DNA from: Chlorobiaceae bacterium
GTDB lineage: Bacteria; Bacteroidota; Chlorobiia; Chlorobiales; Chlorobiaceae
Direction: 5' to 3'
Assembly: GCA_013334565.1 (NCBI GenBank)
Contig: JAAXXI010000007.1
Span: 1-64,000 of the forward strand
Length of the DNA stretch: 64,000 nt
Shown here: positions 60,512 through 64,000 of the stretch, piece after piece
Layout: each line of letters begins with the position of its first letter
How positions within the stretch are numbered: position 1 is the stretch's first letter
Notes under the pieces: generated by a model
Seen by the model: only the letters and a program-made list of their open reading frames with translations
What the model was told of the DNA's origin: nothing
Databases searched by the model: none
Program-made: the position numbers and the translations under genes

Positions 60512-63151
60512 GTGAAGTTTTTCTCTGGATATGCCACTGTTCCGGCCCTGATTTGCCTCATTGCTTTTGTGGAGCCACGCTGCTTCCCGGGGGAAGCTTT
60601 TGCTTCCGTGAGGCATTCGAAGAAGAAAACGGAAATCAGGCAGTCAAAAGATCTCAGACAGGCGGGCAGTTCTGAAAAACCCGGTCTGAACAGCATCATG
60701 TATTTTTCAGCCAGGGATTCTGTCATCTATGATCTGCGGAACAAGAAGATGGAGCTGTGGGGAAAAGCCCGTCTCAACCACGAAAATACTTCCGTCAATG
60801 CTCCCGAGATAACGATTGATCTTGAGACGGAACTTCTGCAGGCCACGCGCTCATCCGTTCCTTCGAACGGTCTTTCGGACCAGGCAGAGTTTTCGGATCT
60901 CGTCGGCAGTTTCAGGGCGAACAGGATTATCTATAATTTCAGGACAGGGAGTGGTGAAACGTCGGAAATCGAATCGACGGCGAATGGCATCATAGTCAAC
61001 GGTAAAAAGGTTGAACGTCGCGAAAACGGCGTCATGGAAATACGGGACGGCATGTTCACAACCTGTGAAGAACCTGAACCACACTACTGGGTTTCGAGCT
61101 CGCACATGACCATCATACCCGACAGCCGCATCATTGCGAGGCCTTTCGAGCTGCATGTCAGGCCCGAGCTTTTCTCCGGACGTTTGCCGGAGTTGCCGGT
61201 TCTGGTACTGCCGTATATGGTTTTCCCCATCAGGTCCGGCCGGGCATCCGGGTTCCTCATCCCCAAAATCGGACATGACGACAGGGGAGTGTATCTGTCG
61301 AAATTTGGCTATTTCTGGGCTATCAACGATTACCTGGACTTACACACCGAGGGCGACATCGCGTTCAGCGGGAGCTGGAGGCTCGGTGAACGGCTCAGGT
61401 ATGCCAAAACCGGCGCATTCACCGGAGCAATTTCTGCCGAATACAAAAATTATATCATCAGCAACGATTCGAAGCGGTACCGCAGTTCGACTGTCAATTT
61501 CTTTCACAATCAGGAATTCGATCCGACAGCCCGTCTCGATGTGAATATGAACCTGCTGGGAGACAACAGATATTACGACCTGAATTCGATGAACCCTCTC
61601 GACATCGTTAACCAGCAGACCATTTCCAATATCTCGTTCGGCAAGACCTTCAATGATGACAACGCTCTTCTGGCTTTGTTCTACGGCCGTTCCGAGAATC
61701 TGATCGACAAATCTTCCTTTCAGAAAACGGGAGCTTCATTCTATCAGAACCGGATGTACCCGTTCAGGACCCCGGGCAGGACAGGCTGGTTGAACGATCT
61801 ATCCATTACAGGCGGTGCCGCCTATACCGGAAACACGACCACCGACAGCGGCACATCGATTTACGGATATTCCGCCATCGCGAACCTCGAGATAGGATAT
61901 TTCCGTGAACTTGGAGATGGCAGTAAATCGCTCATTACCCAGGGGGTGACGGTCCAGCGGAGCCGTCCCGATGCAAATTTCTATGATGAAATCTTTGACG
62001 GCACGAGCGTGATGCTGCCGTTCAGGATGCAGTCGACGTTTTTCAACTATCTGAACGTCAATGCCGGATTGACGTACAACCGTTTCCGGCATGCTGCAGA
62101 CGGTTCGAAAGATTTTTCATCGACTCTCTTTACGATTGATGCAGGCACGAGGCTTTACGGTACGCTCGATACCGGGTTCCTTGAAAACATCACAGGGCTG
62201 AATGCGATAAGGCATGTTTTCATTCCGACGGTCACCTATTCATGGAACCCTGCCTTCACGGCAAGTGCCTACAATTATTACCACAAGCTGTATGACTGGA
62301 CAGACCCCCGGTTCTTCAACCGCTTCGACAACAATATATACGCAGGATTGCCGGAAGGTCAGAGTTCCCTGGGGATAACCCTCAAAAACATCATACAGGG
62401 CAAGTTCAGGGGGCCTGCGACCCCTGATGGTCAAACTTCGGGCGGTCATACAAAGCAGCTCCTTTCGCTGACCGCTTCTGCAGCATATAACTTCGCTGCG
62501 GCCAGATGCCCCATTGAGCCGCTCACCATCGTTGCTGCGAGCAATGCCTTGTCGGACAACCTGCTGATCAGCGCAGGCGGCATGTATGATTTTTACACGT
62601 ACGATCCGGCTACCGGTGAACGGTCCGGCCAGACGAACAGTTCTGCAGGCAAGGGCCTGTTGCGATTTGTGAAAGGCTTTCTCAACATGAGCTTGTTCCT
62701 GCCGGGCAGAAGGGCCGACGGTTCTTCCGGCCAGCCTGTGTTACCTACTTTGCCCAATGCGGCGCGTTCCTTGTACCTGAACCGCTTCAGTACCAACAAT
62801 TTCGATTCGATCGATTATTCCATTCCCTGGGAGTTGCGTGCATCGCTCTTTCTGCAGAGCGATAAAAGCAACCCGCTTGTTGCCGGGCAGGGAAACTACC
62901 TGCTCAATACCTCTGCGAAAGTTTCGATCATGAGAAAGTGGCAGATAGAACTCGATTCAGGCTATGATTTCGGGAACGATGAGCTGGTATTTCCCATGAT
63001 ACAGGTCTATCGTGACCTGCATTGCTGGCAGTTCGGTTTCCAGATGGTGCCATTCGGGCAGTACAGGAGCTTCGGAGTCCAGATCGGTCTCAAGGCCCCT
63101 CAACTCTCGGATATCCGGTTCAATGCGGGCAATTCTGCGAAAGGCTGGTAG
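60512..63151 (+). CDS. LptD-like LPS-assembly outer-membrane protein
   Basis: 879 residues, GTG start, signal peptide (VPALICLIAFVEPRCFPGEAFA). An OstA/LptA-like jellyroll segment follows (SARDSVIYDLRNKKMELWGKARLNHENTSV split; about 75-190), with RENGVMEIRDGMFTTCEEPEPHYWVSS, then a long beta-barrel region with alternating aromatic strands (GFLIPKIGHDDRGVYLSKFGYFWAIND) to the C terminus. This layout is the Bacteroidetes/Chlorobi-type LptD that inserts lipopolysaccharide into the outer leaflet. LptE and other Lpt genes are not adjacent. Divergent from trpB. Confidence 0.82.
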   Translation: MKFFSGYATVPALICLIAFVEPRCFPGEAFASVRHSKKKTEIRQSKDLRQAGSSEKPGLNSIMYFSARDSVIYDLRNKKMELWGKARLNHENTSVNAPEITIDLETELLQATRSSVPSNGLSDQAEFSDLVGSFRANRIIYNFRTGSGETSEIESTANGIIVNGKKVERRENGVMEIRDGMFTTCEEPEPHYWVSSSHMTIIPDSRIIARPFELHVRPELFSGRLPELPVLVLPYMVFPIRSGRASGFLIPKIGHDDRGVYLSKFGYFWAINDYLDLHTEGDIAFSGSWRLGERLRYAKTGAFTGAISAEYKNYIISNDSKRYRSSTVNFFHNQEFDPTARLDVNMNLLGDNRYYDLNSMNPLDIVNQQTISNISFGKTFNDDNALLALFYGRSENLIDKSSFQKTGASFYQNRMYPFRTPGRTGWLNDLSITGGAAYTGNTTTDSGTSIYGYSAIANLEIGYFRELGDGSKSLITQGVTVQRSRPDANFYDEIFDGTSVMLPFRMQSTFFNYLNVNAGLTYNRFRHAADGSKDFSSTLFTIDAGTRLYGTLDTGFLENITGLNAIRHVFIPTVTYSWNPAFTASAYNYYHKLYDWTDPRFFNRFDNNIYAGLPEGQSSLGITLKNIIQGKFRGPATPDGQTSGGHTKQLLSLTASAAYNFAAARCPIEPLTIVAASNALSDNLLISAGGMYDFYTYDPATGERSGQTNSSAGKGLLRFVKGFLNMSLFLPGRRADGSSGQPVLPTLPNAARSLYLNRFSTNNFDSIDYSIPWELRASLFLQSDKSNPLVAGQGNYLLNTSAKVSIMRKWQIELDSGYDFGNDELVFPMIQVYRDLHCWQFGFQMVPFGQYRSFGVQIGLKAPQLSDIRFNAGNSAKGW

Positions 63152-63183
63152 CGCACCCCTATCGATGTTTTCCCTGAAGAGAA

Positions 63184-64000
63184 CTATTCAAGAGATTTCA
63201 GGATGTACCCGAGCCTCTTGTTGAAAGCCTCATGGTCGTCATGATGGATGCAATGTGATGCTTTCGGGATGATGAAGGCGCCTGCCTGCGGCAGGAGTTC
63301 CTGGAATTCCGGTATGATTTTCTGGGGAGGAAGCGCCGTATCTTCAGCTCCCCAGACGAGGAAAGCATTCCCCTTGTAATTGCTTGGTTTCGGCAGATTG
63401 TCGAGCCTGAAATCCTGGGGCCTTTTTGATGGTGAAAGGTACGAGTGCAGCGCCCCCTTGTCCCTCAAAGGCTGACTGAACTGGTTGATGAGCTTGAGGT
63501 CTACCCTGTTCTGGTTGTAATAGGTCGGTAGAAGGCTCTGGCTCACCCCTACGGGGTTTGCGAACGCTGAAAAAAGCACTTCGCCGATGACCGGTGAACC
63601 GATCAGGCCGAAAAAAACGTTCGTCATCCCGTCCATCGTATCCCCGAAGAGCCCGGATGGGTTGGCAAGGATGAGTGCCCTGACTTTTTCGGGCATGTGG
63701 TGTGCGAAATAGATTCCGCTCGCCGCCCCCATCGAGTGACCGACGATGATGACCGAATCGAGCCCCTTGAGTTTCATGATCGCTTCTATCTGGGCGGCGA
63801 AGAGCTCAAGGCGGTAGCGCACGTTCGGTTTCTGGGATTTTCCGAAACCGATAAGGTCCATCGCATAGATTTTATAGTTGCCGGCAAATTCAGGAATGTT
63901 CCTGTTCCAGTGCTCCAGCATTGCCCCGTAACCATGGATGAAAAGCAGCGGAGGTTTTCCGGTGTCGTCGGGGCCGTATTCCTGATATCTGATTTTTGCC
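63184..64000 (-). CDS. alpha/beta-hydrolase fold protein, partial (N terminus beyond the window)
   Basis: About 272 residues are visible; the frame continues to the window edge (reading AKIRYQEYG at the border), so the annotated internal ATG at 63921 is not the start. [14 protein letters not shown] gives the oxyanion HG motif, [21 protein letters not shown] the nucleophile elbow GHSMG, and [17 protein letters not shown] the catalytic His. Closest in style to 2-hydroxy-6-oxo-dienoate hydrolase/esterase-type proteins or BchO-like proteins; substrate cannot be assigned. It faces lptD tail to tail. Confidence 0.85.
   Translation of the reverse strand, partial: AKIRYQEYGPDDTGKPPLLFIHGYGAMLEHWNRNIPEFAGNYKIYAMDLIGFGKSQKPNVRYRLELFAAQIEAIMKLKGLDSVIIVGHSMGAASGIYFAHHMPEKVRALILANPSGLFGDTMDGMTNVFFGLIGSPVIGEVLFSAFANPVGVSQSLLPTYYNQNRVDLKLINQFSQPLRDKGALHSYLSPSKRPQDFRLDNLPKPSNYKGNAFLVWGAEDTALPPQKIIPEFQELLPQAGAFIIPKASHCIHHDDHEAFNKRLGYILKSLE

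Overview
The window looks like chromosome of a green sulfur bacterium (Chlorobiaceae; inference). The pointers are a monomeric NADP isocitrate dehydrogenase as used in the reductive TCA cycle, a Rieske/FAD carotenoid desaturase resembling isorenieratene synthase, an ArsA-type ATPase, class III ribonucleotide reductase under a cobalamin riboswitch, and a two-membrane envelope (LptD, MlaFED, lipid-linked sugar genes). No rRNA, CRISPR array, prophage or complete transposon was seen. One tRNA (Gly, GCC) was found.

Layout. 1-10.6 kb: a truncated glycosyltransferase, a translationally coupled purN-queE pair, small secreted or regulatory genes, a secreted protein built of polyproline repeats, a MITE-like element, then a glycan block (GtrA, DPM1-type transferase, PgaB-like deacetylase, cellulose-synthase-like transferase). 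11-16 kb: single metabolic genes, then a rhodanese gene behind a clear promoter/operator, and a UbiA prenyltransferase. 16.2-22 kb: B12 riboswitch-nrdD-nrdG, DinB and OmdA-type small genes, purH. 22-33.5 kb: QueG, the carotenoid-type oxidoreductase, an mlaE-mlaF-mlaD lipid-transport operon, and a tightly overlapping pdxJ-rdgB-uppP run. 33.7-51.9 kb: dense housekeeping genes (mutS2, pgsA, pgpA, dxs, GH13 enzyme, UvrD/PcrA helicase, aat, arsA, fabI, icd) with strong terminators at several operon ends.

51.9-58.7 kb is the most accessory part. It has dispersed repeats, an oxidoreductase with a palindrome at its promoter, a thioredoxin-fold protein without its CXXC, a start-less coding-like frame, a DUF4332/DUF937 gene pair, and a co-directional trio: an ATP-grasp protein related to cyanophycin synthetase with an eroded Mur-ligase half, an LCM-type methyltransferase and a LuxR-type regulator. 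That trio is the best candidate here for an undescribed system. 59-64 kb returns to core functions: tRNA-Gly, trpB, an LptD-like outer-membrane protein and a truncated alpha/beta hydrolase.

All family calls come from reading the translations and remembered family motifs. No database search was run.
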